DNA of 64,000 nt from Nocardioides marinus (GTDB lineage: Bacteria > Pseudomonadota > Alphaproteobacteria > Rhodobacterales > Rhodobacteraceae): NCBI GenBank assembly GCA_019801415.1, contig JAHVJD010000005.1, forward strand, positions 248,001 through 312,000, in the 5' to 3' direction. Under the pieces are notes generated by a model. That model was not told the origin of the DNA. It saw only the letters and a list, made by a program, of their open reading frames with translations, and did not search any database. Positions 32,067-41,992 of the stretch are shown here, in pieces; position 1 is the stretch's first letter; each line of letters opens with the position of its first letter. Position numbers and translations under genes: made by a program.

Positions 32067-34582
32067 AACTGGAAGCGCTGATCTCGTCCGTGGTGATGAT
32101 CGGCCATTCGTTGTTCGGGCCGGACAACCCGCCAATGCTGGAGCAGCTTCTGGCGGCTGGCGGCCAGCCTGCCACTGTGGAAGCGCAGATCATCAATGGC
32201 GCGCCGTTGAACTACAACTGGCAGCACAGCGGTGACGGAGAGGGAGTGGACGCCCGCTCGCGGCTGGAACGCGCGGCCGATGCCGTCATCGTGACCGAAG
32301 CAATCCCCTTGGCCAACCACCTGAAGTGGAGCGACACCGAGGGCGCGGTGACCCGGTTCTACGAACTGGCGAGGCATTCCAACCCGGAAGTGGATTTTTA
32401 CCTGCAAGAAACGTGGCACAGCCTCAACAGTGGCACCGAGACCCCAGTGCCCTTTGATGAAGGTGCCCACGTACCCTGGCGTGAGCGGCTGGAACAGGAC
32501 CTGCCGCGGTGGCAAGCGGTTGTGGATGCGGTCAACGCCCGCACCGACGGTACGGTACGGCTGTTGCCCGCAGGCCAGGCAATGGCGCGGTTGGATGATG
32601 CGATCCGGGCAGGCACGGTGCCGGGCCTTGACAGCATCGCTGATGTTTTCACCGACGACATCCACCCCAATGCCACCGGTTTCTACTTCCTTGCTTTGCT
32701 GCAGTACGCGGTGCTGACTGGAGAAGACCCCAGCGGGCTACCACACCAATTGAAGGACCGCTGGGGCAATCCCTACCCGGCCCCCTCTCCGGCGCTGGCC
32801 GCCCGATTGCAAGCCATCGCCTGGGCGGCGGCCCAGGGGCAGCAGATCCGCACCGCCGCCCTGCCAAAAGAACCGGCTGCGCTGCCGCAGGAGCCGACAC
32901 TGCCTGCGCTCAATGACAACATTACCCCCTTGCTCGCTGCCGCGAAGACGGCTGCCGCAGACGGGGTCTTGCGGCAGCCGATCGCCGTTACCCTTGCAGG
33001 CGTCGCCGACTGGAGCACCCAGGCGCCGTTTCTGGACCATTTCAAGACCGCACGCCCCTGGATCGGCCACCTGCCCGGCCAATGGGGCGGTGTTACCCAT
33101 GCGGATCTGCAAGCGGCCGGTTATCTCGACGACAATGGCTGGCCCACCGCGATCCCGCCGGAACTGGGATCAATCGGGACGGTTATCCTGACCGACCTGC
33201 CCGAGGACGCGCACGCGCTTGCCGGACGCTATGTGCTGCGCTTTGACGGCGAAGGCATTGTCGAGGTTTCGGGCCGCGCCAGCAATGTACGATACGGCAA
33301 AGGCGAGGTGCGCTTTGACTTTACCCCCGGTCCCGGGCCCGTCTCGATCCTGATCCAGCGCACTGACCGGGATGGCGACTACGTGCGCAATATCACTGTC
33401 GTGCGGGAAGAGCATCTTGGCGCTCATGACAGCGGCACGCTGTTCAACCCGTTGTGGCTGGACCGGTTGGACGGATTTGACGCCCTGCGGATGATGAACT
33501 GGATGGCCACCAACAACTCGGAACAAACCGGCTGGGAAGATCGTCCGCGGCGACAGGATTACACTTGGGCGCAGAAGGGTGTTCCGGTTGAGGTGATGCT
33601 GGAACTGGCCAACACGCTCGGTGCCGATCCGTGGTTTTCCATGCCGCACATGGCCGACGACAGCTATGTCCGCCAGTTTGCGAGGCTGGTGAATGAGGGG
33701 TTGGACGCGGATCTGCGTGCCTATGTCGAATACTCGAACGAAGTCTGGAACTGGCAGTTTGAACAAGCCGCATGGGCGGACACGCAGGCCAAGGCCCGCT
33801 GGGGGGGCGAAAACCTGTGGATGCAATTCTATGGCGGTCGCGCCGCCGAGGTGGCGCAGATCTGGAGCGAGGTATTCGGCGACAACTCTGAGCGGCTCGT
33901 GCGGGTGGTCGCGACCCAGACCGGCTGGCTGGGACTGGAGGAACAGGTGCTGACAGCGCCACTGTGGCAAGCGGAAGACCCCGCGCGCCAAGCCCCTGCC
34001 GCCTATTTCGACGCGTACGCCGTGACCGGCTATTTCGGCGGGATCCTCGGAACCCGCGAACGCGCGGGGCAGCTGCGCGCCTGGATCGCCGACAGCCGCG
34101 CACAGGCCCGCGCGGTCGCCGCCAACCGAGGCCTGACCGGGGAGGCCGCCGCAGAATTTGTCGAGCGACACCGCTATGACGCCGCCAGCGCCCAGGCGGC
34201 GGCAGAATTGCGCGACGGGCTGATTTCGGGCGATGCCAGCGACACGCTCTCAGACCTGATAGAGCGGGTGTTGCCCTATCACGCGCGCGTGGCGAGGAAG
34301 CATGACCTGGACCTGATCATGTATGAAGGCGGCACGCATGTGGTCGGTATCGGCCCGGTGGTGGATGACCCTGAAATCACGGATTTCTTCGTCCACTTCA
34401 ACTACACCGAAGAAATGGGCGCATTGTACCGGGATCTGCTCAACGGCTGGTCCGAGGCAGGCGGCAGCCTTTTCAACGTCTTTGTCGACGTGAGCGCCCC
34501 GGGCAAATGGGGCAGTTGGGGGGCGCTGCGCACGCTCAGCGACAGCAACCCGCGCTGGGACGTTATCGAGGCGGCAAAGTGA
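32063..34582 (+). CDS. SGNH-like domain fused to a glycoside-hydrolase-like domain
   Basis: An 839-residue fusion. Residues 1-250 are an SGNH-like domain (VVMIGHSLFG at the start, FTDDIHPNATG near 195) homologous to the preceding protein. After a linker, a beta-rich segment (about 300-460) leads to a TIM-barrel-like region that contains EYSNEVWNWQFE. Here Asn-Glu fits the acid/base position of clan GH-A glycosidases, and the later MYEGGTH is a candidate nucleophile. This C-terminal family is usually labelled cellulose-binding or uncharacterised. No signal peptide is visible at the ATG that overlaps the previous stop, so either it is cytoplasmic or export uses another route. It may trim or edit the operon's glycan. 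Confidence 0.65.
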   Translation: MKLEALISSVVMIGHSLFGPDNPPMLEQLLAAGGQPATVEAQIINGAPLNYNWQHSGDGEGVDARSRLERAADAVIVTEAIPLANHLKWSDTEGAVTRFYELARHSNPEVDFYLQETWHSLNSGTETPVPFDEGAHVPWRERLEQDLPRWQAVVDAVNARTDGTVRLLPAGQAMARLDDAIRAGTVPGLDSIADVFTDDIHPNATGFYFLALLQYAVLTGEDPSGLPHQLKDRWGNPYPAPSPALAARLQAIAWAAAQGQQIRTAALPKEPAALPQEPTLPALNDNITPLLAAAKTAAADGVLRQPIAVTLAGVADWSTQAPFLDHFKTARPWIGHLPGQWGGVTHADLQAAGYLDDNGWPTAIPPELGSIGTVILTDLPEDAHALAGRYVLRFDGEGIVEVSGRASNVRYGKGEVRFDFTPGPGPVSILIQRTDRDGDYVRNITVVREEHLGAHDSGTLFNPLWLDRLDGFDALRMMNWMATNNSEQTGWEDRPRRQDYTWAQKGVPVEVMLELANTLGADPWFSMPHMADDSYVRQFARLVNEGLDADLRAYVEYSNEVWNWQFEQAAWADTQAKARWGGENLWMQFYGGRAAEVAQIWSEVFGDNSERLVRVVATQTGWLGLEEQVLTAPLWQAEDPARQAPAAYFDAYAVTGYFGGILGTRERAGQLRAWIADSRAQARAVAANRGLTGEAAAEFVERHRYDAASAQAAAELRDGLISGDASDTLSDLIERVLPYHARVARKHDLDLIMYEGGTHVVGIGPVVDDPEITDFFVHFNYTEEMGALYRDLLNGWSEAGGSLFNVFVDVSAPGKWGSWGALRTLSDSNPRWDVIEAAK

Positions 34583-35439
34583 GCGTGCTGGTCTCGGTGC
34601 TGATACCCGCCCATAACGAGGCAGCCTATATCGGCTCCTGCCTTGATGCCGTGTTTGCCTCGGATCCCCTTCCCGGCAATGCCGAGGGCGAAGTTCTGGT
34701 TCTCGCCAACGGTTGCTCGGATGAGACCGCCGCACAGGCAAGATCCGTGCAGCCGCGTGAGGGGTGGAAACTAAAGGTGCTGGAACAAGCCGAGGGTAGC
34801 AAGCTCGGCGCCCTGAATGTCGGCGATGTGGCGGCACGGGGCGATGTATTGGTCTATCTGGACGCGGATGTCACCGTCTCGCCACAGCTGATTCCGCAAC
34901 TGACGGCGGCACTGATAGCTGGCCCGAGCGCCGCGGCCAACCGGTGCGTCCCGCGGTATGCGAGTGGCAGCCCGCAAGTGCCGCGAGCCCAAAGCGCGAT
35001 TACCCGTGCCTACGCAAGGATCTGGACGCAGCTTCCCTTCGTCACCAATGGGGTTCCGGGGTTCGGCATATTTGCAATGAGCCGCGCCGGGCGGCAGCGT
35101 TGGGAAGACTGGCCGGACATCATTGCCGACGACATCTTCGCCCGCCTTAATTTCGCACCGACCGAACGTATCCGCGTTCCAGCAACCTACAATTGGCCGA
35201 TGGTCGAAGGCTTGCGCAACTTGGTCCGGGTGCGACGGCGGCAGGATGCAGGTGTAACGGAGATTGCCCACCGCTATCCAAACCTTGCCAAGAACGAGGA
35301 CAAGCCCCGACCCGCAAAGGCCGATCTCCTGCGGCTCATGGCAAAGGATCCGGCAGGGTTTGTTATCTATGCGCTGGTCGCGGCGGCGGTCAAAACACCA
35401 CTGTTCGCCTCAAGCAAACGCTGGACCCGAGGCCGCTAG
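34579..35439 (+). CDS. GT2 family glycosyltransferase
   Basis: A 286-residue family 2 transferase that opens VSVLIPAHNEAAYIGSCLDA, with VLVYLDADVTV as the DxD metal site and a GVPGFGIFAMSR acceptor-region motif. A hydrophobic C-terminal segment (AGFVIYALVAAAV) suggests membrane contact. The start is a GTG at 34579 that overlaps the previous stop as GTGA. It is the last gene of the coupled PKS/NRPS operon. Its stop shares CTAG with the stop of the convergent GT4 gene, so no room for a terminator exists between them. Confidence 0.85.
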   Translation: MSVLVSVLIPAHNEAAYIGSCLDAVFASDPLPGNAEGEVLVLANGCSDETAAQARSVQPREGWKLKVLEQAEGSKLGALNVGDVAARGDVLVYLDADVTVSPQLIPQLTAALIAGPSAAANRCVPRYASGSPQVPRAQSAITRAYARIWTQLPFVTNGVPGFGIFAMSRAGRQRWEDWPDIIADDIFARLNFAPTERIRVPATYNWPMVEGLRNLVRVRRRQDAGVTEIAHRYPNLAKNEDKPRPAKADLLRLMAKDPAGFVIYALVAAAVKTPLFASSKRWTRGR

Positions 35440-36650
35440 TCGCGGGTCTTGATCGCCTCCTGAAAACAGCGGGCGAGCCGCGCCGCCTCGGTCGCGCTGT
35501 CATGCCGTTCCAGAACCCGCGCGCGCCCCGCCTGGCCCATCGCCCAGCGTCTGTCCGGCGCGGTCCGCTCCAACGCCTCAATCGCTGCGACCAATGCGGT
35601 GATGTCACCGGCCGGGACCAGCCAGCCGGTCTCCCCGGGCCGGACCAGTTCCGGCGTTCCGGCGATGTAGGTTGCGATCACTGGACGTGCCGCCGCCATC
35701 GCCTCCATCACCACCATCGGCAAACCTTCAGCAAAGGATGGCATGACAAGCGCATGTGCCCGTTCGAGTTCGCGGCGCACGCCACTTTCTGGCAACCAGC
35801 CCGTCAGGGTGACATGGCGCTCCAGTCCAAACCGGGTAATCGCAGTTTCCAACGCCCCGCGCATCTCGCCGTCGCCGATGAGCGTTAGGTGAACCTCCGG
35901 CGTCCGTCGCACCAGTTCCGACAGGGCGTGGATCAGAACCATCTGCCCTTTTTGTTCGACAAATCGCCCGATCGCCGCCAGGCGCAAGGGCCCATCCGGA
36001 AGCTGTACCACTTCGCGCCAGCGATCCGGCTCTATCCCGCAATGAACAACCTTCAGGCTGTCCCACTTGCCCAAATCGGCCCAGCGGCTCAACTGGCTTT
36101 TGCCAAAACTGCTGACCGCCACGGTAAAGGCAGCACGGTTGATCTTTTCCCCCAGCGACAACGTCCGAGGGGCGTCGAACTCCTCGGGGCCGTGAACGGT
36201 GAAACTGTAACTCACCCCGCCCAGCGCCTCGGCCAGCATTGCAACCGCCGCAGCATTGGTGCCGAAATGCGCATGCATGTGCTGCACACCCTCCTCAGCG
36301 CAACGCTGCTTCACATGGGCGGCCTCAACCAGGTAGATGAGGTGTCGCAGCAGCCCCCGGTCCGAGGCCCGCGCCAGTTTGGCCGCTAGGGCCATTGCCC
36401 GCAGGAAGCGCCGCGGCGAAGCCGCGAACGCGCGTACCGACGCTGCAAGCAACGGCAAGATGCCCGCCTTCAGCACATATTCAGTCCGCGCGCCCTCGGC
36501 CTTGTCACCCGGATCAGTCAGCGGCATCGTCGTCGGCCGCATCGCAAGGCGCAAAACCGTGACGCCCTGTGCCTCCAGCGCATGCAATTCCCGACGGATG
36601 AAACTGTGCGAAGGCTGCGGGTAGGTATTTAGAATATAGCCAATTTTCAA
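35436..36650 (-). CDS. GT4 family glycosyltransferase (exopolysaccharide)
   Basis: A retaining GT-B transferase of about 404 residues. It starts LKIGYILNTYPQPSHSFIRRE, has a glycogen-synthase-like C-terminal half with AAIGRFVEQKGQMVLIHA, HVTLTGWLPESGVRREL, and the EGLPMVVMEAMAAARPVIA motif that binds the nucleotide sugar (Glu-x7-Glu type). The TTG at 36650, preceded by GGGAAG, is the likely start, since homology begins exactly there and the frame to 36740 has no conserved residues. It belongs to the polysaccharide locus. Confidence 0.87.
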   Translation of the reverse strand: MKIGYILNTYPQPSHSFIRRELHALEAQGVTVLRLAMRPTTMPLTDPGDKAEGARTEYVLKAGILPLLAASVRAFAASPRRFLRAMALAAKLARASDRGLLRHLIYLVEAAHVKQRCAEEGVQHMHAHFGTNAAAVAMLAEALGGVSYSFTVHGPEEFDAPRTLSLGEKINRAAFTVAVSSFGKSQLSRWADLGKWDSLKVVHCGIEPDRWREVVQLPDGPLRLAAIGRFVEQKGQMVLIHALSELVRRTPEVHLTLIGDGEMRGALETAITRFGLERHVTLTGWLPESGVRRELERAHALVMPSFAEGLPMVVMEAMAAARPVIATYIAGTPELVRPGETGWLVPAGDITALVAAIEALERTAPDRRWAMGQAGRARVLERHDSATEAARLARCFQEAIKTRD

Positions 36651-36882
36651 CGCGGTGCTTCCCACAAGTTCAGTGATCACCGGAACACTAACCGCGCCGA
36701 CAGCACTTGCCCAGCATCGACGCAGAGATGTTTGGTCCACGTTGAGAATGCAGCACAGGCACCGGATCGTGACAGTATTTCAACGTGCTGAGCGTCATTC
36801 GACGGTAACGCCGCTCTGACGATTGACGCTCTTCATGCCGCTGCATAGCGTGCGGCATCGGGCGGTAGGCAACGGAGTGATC

Positions 36883-38280
36883 ATGCAGCGGGTCGCGGCG
36901 CTATTTGCAGGACAGGGAATGATGGCGCGTGTCTTGCGCTCCGCCTCGTGGCTGATGATCGGCTATGGCGGCAGCCAGGCCTTGCGGCTGGCGTCGAATC
37001 TTATCCTGACACGTATCCTGTTCCCCGAAGCCTTCGGGCTGATGGCCCTGGTCTCGGTGGTGACGGTGGGATTGTCGCTGTTTTCCGACGTCGGCGTAGG
37101 CTTGTCCATTGCCCAAAGCAAACGTGGGGACGAGCCGGATTTTCTCGATACCGCCTGGACCATCCAGGTCATACGCGGCTTCTTTCTGTGGCTGATGACT
37201 GGGCTGCTGGCCTGGCCAGTGGCGCAGTTCTACGATGCGCCAGCACTCGCGCTCTATCTGCCAATTGCCGGAGCCGGGCTGGCGCTGGCCGGCTTTCACC
37301 CGACGCGGGTTGAAACCGCGCTGCGCCACCTGCACGCAGGCCGAGTGACCGCATTGGATCTGGGCGCGCAGGTGGTCGGGCTTGCCGCCATGATCCTTCT
37401 GGCGCTGGCGATGCAGTCGGTGCTGGCGCTTGTCATTGGCGGGGTGATACAGGCAGCCGCCAAGCTCGCGCTGTATCACATTGGCCTGCCGGGGCGTGGC
37501 AACCGGTTCCGCTGGGAAAAAACCGCCGTGCAGGAGCTGATCCGCTTCGGCAAATGGATCTTCCTGTCTACCGCCTTCTGGTTCCTGACCTCGCAGGGGG
37601 ATCGGGCGATACTCGGGTGGTTTGTCCCCTTGGAAGTGCTGGGGCTTTACAATATCGGCTATTTCCTGGCGAGCTTCCCGATGCAGCTGGGCCACGCCGT
37701 GAACCAGCGCCTGATGATCCCGGTCTATCGCGACAAACCTGCCGATGCTTCGCCGGAGAACCGCCGACGGCAACGCCAACTGCGCTTTGGTCTGACGGGG
37801 GCAATTCTGTCCCTGTTGCTGGTGATGGCCTGGATTGGCCCCTGGCTGGCAGGGCTGCTCTATGACGACCGCTATGCAGCGGCAGGGCCGATGATTGTTC
37901 TGATCGCCTTGGCGCTCGCGCCCGCCGTGATCACGATGACCTACGATCAGGCTGCCTTGGCTGCGGGCGACAGCCGCGGGTTCTTCGTCTTCTCAGCCAC
38001 ACGTGCCTGTCTGCAAACGGGGATGTTCCTGGCGGCCGTCACCACGCTTGGGCTGGGCGGCGGTATCGCGGCGCTGGCGGTCTCGGTGCTGGCGGCCTAC
38101 CCCGTCCTTGTACTTCTGGCGCAGCGCCACCACGTCTGGGATCCGCTGCATGATCTGGTGTTCTTCGCGCTATGTGTTCTCGTTGGGGGCGGTGCCCTGC
38201 ATTGGCACTGGCCGGAGATCAGTACCATGTTCGACCAAGTGCATTTGCTTCAGGGCATGACGTCCATTGGCGCCAACTGA
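36883..38280 (+). CDS. Oligosaccharide flippase (Wzx-like, MOP superfamily)
   Basis: A 465-residue inner-membrane protein with about 12-14 hydrophobic spans. It opens with the family's amphipathic start and SASWLMIGYGGSQALRLASN, then TRILFPEAFGLMALVSVV, a typical polysaccharide-transporter N-terminus. It should flip undecaprenyl-linked repeat units to the periplasmic face for the Wzy-like polymerase at 16558. The ATG at 36883 has GGAG upstream and is preferred over 36823. It is divergent from the GT4 gene and convergent with the Wzz-like gene, whose stop abuts its own (TGATCA). Confidence 0.87.
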   Translation: MQRVAALFAGQGMMARVLRSASWLMIGYGGSQALRLASNLILTRILFPEAFGLMALVSVVTVGLSLFSDVGVGLSIAQSKRGDEPDFLDTAWTIQVIRGFFLWLMTGLLAWPVAQFYDAPALALYLPIAGAGLALAGFHPTRVETALRHLHAGRVTALDLGAQVVGLAAMILLALAMQSVLALVIGGVIQAAAKLALYHIGLPGRGNRFRWEKTAVQELIRFGKWIFLSTAFWFLTSQGDRAILGWFVPLEVLGLYNIGYFLASFPMQLGHAVNQRLMIPVYRDKPADASPENRRRQRQLRFGLTGAILSLLLVMAWIGPWLAGLLYDDRYAAAGPMIVLIALALAPAVITMTYDQAALAAGDSRGFFVFSATRACLQTGMFLAAVTTLGLGGGIAALAVSVLAAYPVLVLLAQRHHVWDPLHDLVFFALCVLVGGGALHWHWPEISTMFDQVHLLQGMTSIGAN

Positions 38281-39558
38281 TCAGCCTGTGCCCCGGGATC
38301 GACGCCACGGCAACAGGCGCAGCAGCAGGCCGCTTATTCCCCTGCGACGGGGGGCGGTTTCCATCATCGGGATCGACACCACGGGTAATAGCCCGGTTTC
38401 CCGTTGCATCTGCGCTGCCGTGCGCAACACCGGATGGCGCAGTTCCAGTACAAAGGCCACCGCGAACGCCAGGAAAAGGCTGGCCGCAGCCCCGATCAGC
38501 GCCTTGTTCTTGCGTGAGCCCGTCACCGGGTAATCGGGCAAGGGGGCGGGTTCGAGGATAGTCAGGCGCTCCGCCTGCCGCCCGGTTTCAAGGCGGAAGC
38601 CGACTTCCGCTTCGTTGCGGCGCGCTGTCATCCGCGCCAATTCCGCCTGCAGCTGTTCCATCCGCCGGTCATAGGCCCCCAGCTGACGCTCCACCTCGGG
38701 CGTGGTCTGCAGCGACTCTTCCAAGGCGGCTTTGCGCTGGCTCAGCAACGCTTCCTGTGCGTCCAGCGTCTTCAACTTCTGCTCGAATTCAGCAAGCATC
38801 CGCCGCGCTGTGGCGGGACGTTCCTCGGCCTGGGCCTGGTCTGCCGCCCGCCGGATCTCGATCCGTTCGCGGGCAATCTCCAGCAAGCCCTGGTTCATCG
38901 TGGCGATTTCCTCGCGGCGAAACTCGATGGTGCCCGGCAAGGCGACTTCGTGCTCGAGCCGATAGGCCGCGATCTCATCTTCCAGCGCAGCAACCTGTTC
39001 GCTGAGCGCGGCCTCTTTTTCGGCAAAGAAGTTCAGCGTCTCGCGCGCCTGGGCAATCCGGCTTGCCTGGCTCAGTTCAATGGTGCGGCGACCGAACTCC
39101 CGGGCAACCTGCTGGGCCTGTTTTGCAGTGGGCATGCGGGCAGTGATGGTCAGCACCGAAATGGTACCATCGTCAGAGAACCCTTCGCGCGCGGCCGCAA
39201 CGCCTGTAATCCGCACCGAGTGGCGCAGCATGGCGACCTTCTGCAAAGGTGTCAGCGACGGCTGGTCCGCGTAAAGGCCGAATTTCTCGATGATCTCCAA
39301 CACCGTTCCACGCGCCATCAGCCGCTGCTCAATCAGCTGCATGCGCCGCGCCGAAGAGCCTTCTACGGTGGATTTGGCCAGTTCACCGGCGATCTGCGGC
39401 CGGGCAATCTGTAGCACCTCAGCTGTCTCATATTCATGCTGCTGACTCGCCGCGAACCACAGGGACACCAGGCAGCCGAGGACAAACACCCGAAAGATGA
39501 TGGACAGCCTGCGCCGCACCATGTCCACAAAATCGGCAAACGAGTAAATCGGCCCCAT
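38281..39558 (-). CDS. Wzz/GumC-type polysaccharide chain-length determinant
   Basis: A 425-residue protein with a transmembrane span near the N-terminus (IIFRVFVLGCLVSLWFAA) and another near the C-terminus (ALIGAAASLFLAFAVAFVLEL), the Wzz topology. Between them lies a periplasmic region with long coiled-coil helices (about 150-330) rich in Glu, Ala and Arg. The P-x2-P-like PLPDYPVTGSRKNKALIG before the second span is typical. It sets polymer length with the Wzy and the CpsD-like partner just upstream. The ATG at 39558 is chosen; the frame to 39636 adds a basic, unconserved tail. Confidence 0.85.
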   Translation of the reverse strand: MGPIYSFADFVDMVRRRLSIIFRVFVLGCLVSLWFAASQQHEYETAEVLQIARPQIAGELAKSTVEGSSARRMQLIEQRLMARGTVLEIIEKFGLYADQPSLTPLQKVAMLRHSVRITGVAAAREGFSDDGTISVLTITARMPTAKQAQQVAREFGRRTIELSQASRIAQARETLNFFAEKEAALSEQVAALEDEIAAYRLEHEVALPGTIEFRREEIATMNQGLLEIARERIEIRRAADQAQAEERPATARRMLAEFEQKLKTLDAQEALLSQRKAALEESLQTTPEVERQLGAYDRRMEQLQAELARMTARRNEAEVGFRLETGRQAERLTILEPAPLPDYPVTGSRKNKALIGAAASLFLAFAVAFVLELRHPVLRTAAQMQRETGLLPVVSIPMMETAPRRRGISGLLLRLLPWRRSRGTG

Positions 39559-39684
39559 CTGTCTGCTCTCTTGTTGCGGGCCACTGCGGCCCGGCCCCTT
39601 CCACGGCGGTTTTGAACTGCGCCTTTTCACACGCATTCACCACGGCGACAGGACCATGGCAACCGGGCAAAACTAAGGCGAGGA

Positions 39685-40680
39685 TTAGTCCAGCGGCGTC
39701 TCTGAACGCTGTGCACGGTTCAGAACAACCCCAAGAAGCTGGGTATGTCCGGCGAGCATCTTCTCGCAAGCGGCCAAATGGGCGGCGGTGGTAGCCGTGC
39801 CGTCCGAGATCAACAACACCGCGTCGACCTGGGGCAAGAAGGCCACCGTGTCGTCATGCTCCAGCACCGGCGGCAGGTCAAACAGCGCCGTGTGCGCACC
39901 GCTACTCTGCATCATCTCGTCGATCGCGGCGGCACAATTTGCGCCGTGCAACAACTCGGCAGCGTTCTGGTCCGGCACGTCATTGGCACCGACAGCCAAG
40001 GATGGCAGCGGACGCACCAGTTGCTCTTCCATTCGGGTCGCGCCCGACAGGAAGCTCGCCAGCCCGCCGTTTTCCCCGGACCCGGTGGGTGTGGCCAGCC
40101 CCATGGCCGCGGCGACACCGGGATGACGAAAGTTCATATCCATCAGGATGGTGCGCCGCCCCGGCACTCTCGCCAGGCTAAGCGCCAGGTTGACGGCGGA
40201 AAAGGTTGTTCCGCAACCGGACAACGGGGCTGTCACCGCGACCCGACGCCAGCCGCGATCTTTCAGGGTATGCAGCAAGCGGGTGCGCAGAAGATCGAAC
40301 GACTTTGCTGCGGCGGACTCACGTTGGTTGCAGACCAGGCGCAGCGATCTGTCGCTTGCCCCAGGCGAACCGCTTCCCGCGAAACTGACCTGACGGATCT
40401 GATCCCAAGGTTCCGGCAGCGCCACCGGCGGCGTTGTCAAAAGCGGCGCAGCTGCAATGGACGCCGAAGGAGGCGCAGGGGGATCTGCCGATATCGACGG
40501 CTCGTCTGTCGGCACCGGCCGGGCCTGAGCCTCCTGCTTTACGCTGGCCGGGTGCCCGGTTTGGTCAGGCGCAGGCACCTGCTCAAATACAGGTTCGCCA
40601 TTCGGCGCGCCTCGGTCAGAGGCGTGCTCAACCGCCAGAGCGCGGCGGCGGCGAAATCGCTTGAAGCCTTGCTCACTCAT
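39685..40680 (-). CDS. CpsD/BY-kinase-like ATPase with degenerate Walker A
   Basis: A 331-residue cytoplasmic protein. The first 115 residues are a low-complexity proline/alanine-rich linker. The rest is a ParA/MinD-type domain of the bacterial tyrosine-kinase (Wzc/CpsD) family: SFDLLRTRLL, the phosphate loop PLSGCGTTFSAVNLALSLAR, Walker A' ILMDMNFRHPG and a DLPPVLEHDDTVAFL Walker B region. The loop lacks the usual lysine (GCGTT in place of GxGKT), and the C-terminus (RSETPLD) has no tyrosine cluster. It may be a non-catalytic regulator paired with the Wzz-like protein, not an active kinase. Confidence 0.8.
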   Translation of the reverse strand: MSEQGFKRFRRRRALAVEHASDRGAPNGEPVFEQVPAPDQTGHPASVKQEAQARPVPTDEPSISADPPAPPSASIAAAPLLTTPPVALPEPWDQIRQVSFAGSGSPGASDRSLRLVCNQRESAAAKSFDLLRTRLLHTLKDRGWRRVAVTAPLSGCGTTFSAVNLALSLARVPGRRTILMDMNFRHPGVAAAMGLATPTGSGENGGLASFLSGATRMEEQLVRPLPSLAVGANDVPDQNAAELLHGANCAAAIDEMMQSSGAHTALFDLPPVLEHDDTVAFLPQVDAVLLISDGTATTAAHLAACEKMLAGHTQLLGVVLNRAQRSETPLD

Positions 40681-40825
40681 ACTGGTGTCCGTTTTCTCCG
40701 TTTAGGTTCGGCACGATGGCTGGACCCCGTGAATGATGCGCCAGTTCAGGGGGGCTGACAACCGGGCGGCTGGCACATGTCCGCCCGCTACAGCGCATTG
40801 TCGCAGACGCAGGTTAATAAGCAGG

Positions 40826-41689
40826 TTAATAACCTGTCCCCTTTACGACCACAGCCAGCGTGCGCCAGATCAAACCGACATCTCGCTGCAGAGTGACCTC
40901 TCGCAGGTATTGACTATCCGCCTGAGCCCGGCAGGAGAACCCGGCCTCGTTGCGCACTGAGACCTGCCAGACACCAGTGATGCCGGGCCGCAGTGCAAAA
41001 TATGCCTGTGCATCGCCGTATAATCCCAACTGGTTAGGCATCATCGGCCGAGGGCCAACTAGGCTCATGTCGCCGGTTAGCACGTTCCACAGCTGAGGCA
41101 GCTCGTCCAGCGACGTGGCCCGCAACAGCCGCCCTACCCGTGTGATCCGGGGGTCATTCTTCAATTTCTGGGTCTGTTCCCATTCCTGCCGCAGTGCCGG
41201 ATCCTCGCGGAGGTACTGCTGCAACAGCTGATCCGCGTCACGCACCATGGTACGCAGTTTCAGGATGCGAAACGTGCGGCCGGCACGACCCAGACGCGGC
41301 TGCGTGTAAAACGGGCGTCCGCTTTCAATCCAGAGAGCAAGAGCGCAGAGAGCAATTATCGGCAACACCACAGGCAAACTCAGCAAGACCAGGCTTACGT
41401 CCAGCAGCCGTTTGCCGACTGCGGCGTAGGTCCCGTTCGCCAGTCCACCGTTAGCACGCTGCCCACTTGCACGGGTCGTTGCGCCCAAGGCCGCGTTGAT
41501 ATTGGCCGGTTGTACCGGCAGCGCCCGCCTGACACGTGCGGCGTTCGCGCCCTGCAGCTCAAAACGTGCTAAAGCCAGCCCTGCGCCACCAGAAATCATG
41601 TACTTCATACCGTACCCCTGCTTCTCCAGCCGCATTGCAACTGGACCGCTGCCTCGAACATGCAGCCGTTCACTCTTATCGCCGGTCAC
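40826..41689 (-). CDS. Undecaprenyl-phosphate sugar phosphotransferase (ExoY/WbaP family)
   Basis: The priming enzyme of exopolysaccharide synthesis: it transfers a hexose-1-phosphate from a nucleotide sugar to undecaprenyl phosphate. The 287-residue product has one hydrophobic anchor ([20 protein letters not shown]) followed by the catalytic tail with [30 protein letters not shown] and [12 protein letters not shown], all family signatures. The first 90 residues are variable, and internal ATGs (residues 28 and 31) are also possible starts. It lies on the same strand as the Wzz-like and CpsD-like genes, so the three form an EPS assembly block. Confidence 0.9.
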   Translation of the reverse strand: MTGDKSERLHVRGSGPVAMRLEKQGYGMKYMISGGAGLALARFELQGANAARVRRALPVQPANINAALGATTRASGQRANGGLANGTYAAVGKRLLDVSLVLLSLPVVLPIIALCALALWIESGRPFYTQPRLGRAGRTFRILKLRTMVRDADQLLQQYLREDPALRQEWEQTQKLKNDPRITRVGRLLRATSLDELPQLWNVLTGDMSLVGPRPMMPNQLGLYGDAQAYFALRPGITGVWQVSVRNEAGFSCRAQADSQYLREVTLQRDVGLIWRTLAVVVKGTGY

Positions 41690-41992
41690 CTGGATCTTGG
41701 GATCCGCCTCGGCACCTCAGGTATTCTTAGTTCCATGAGGGCGCGCCCCCACGCGCCCGCATCTCTTCTGTCCCCTCCGGCACCAGGCCGGAGCGCCACC
41801 TTTCAGCGGCTCACCTTATTTAAATCAATTTTAGGAAACTTCTTGCAAATTGCGACCTTTAACCATGAATTCGACATCTACAGCCAAAAACCACACTTCG
41901 CCGGGAAACAATCCCGCCATCTGCGCTGCAATTGTTTTCCGCGCCTTGATGGCCGCGACCAAGAATCGCGAGGAATGGTGCTATTTTTCCTG
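41690..41992. other. Intergenic region upstream of the priming transferase
   Basis: About 303 bp between two minus-strand genes. A noticeably AT-rich patch (about 41815-41990) interrupts otherwise GC-rich sequence, as expected of a promoter region for the EPS assembly block. No gene, terminator or repeat is supported. Candidate short plus-strand frames have no recognisable content. Confidence 0.45.
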
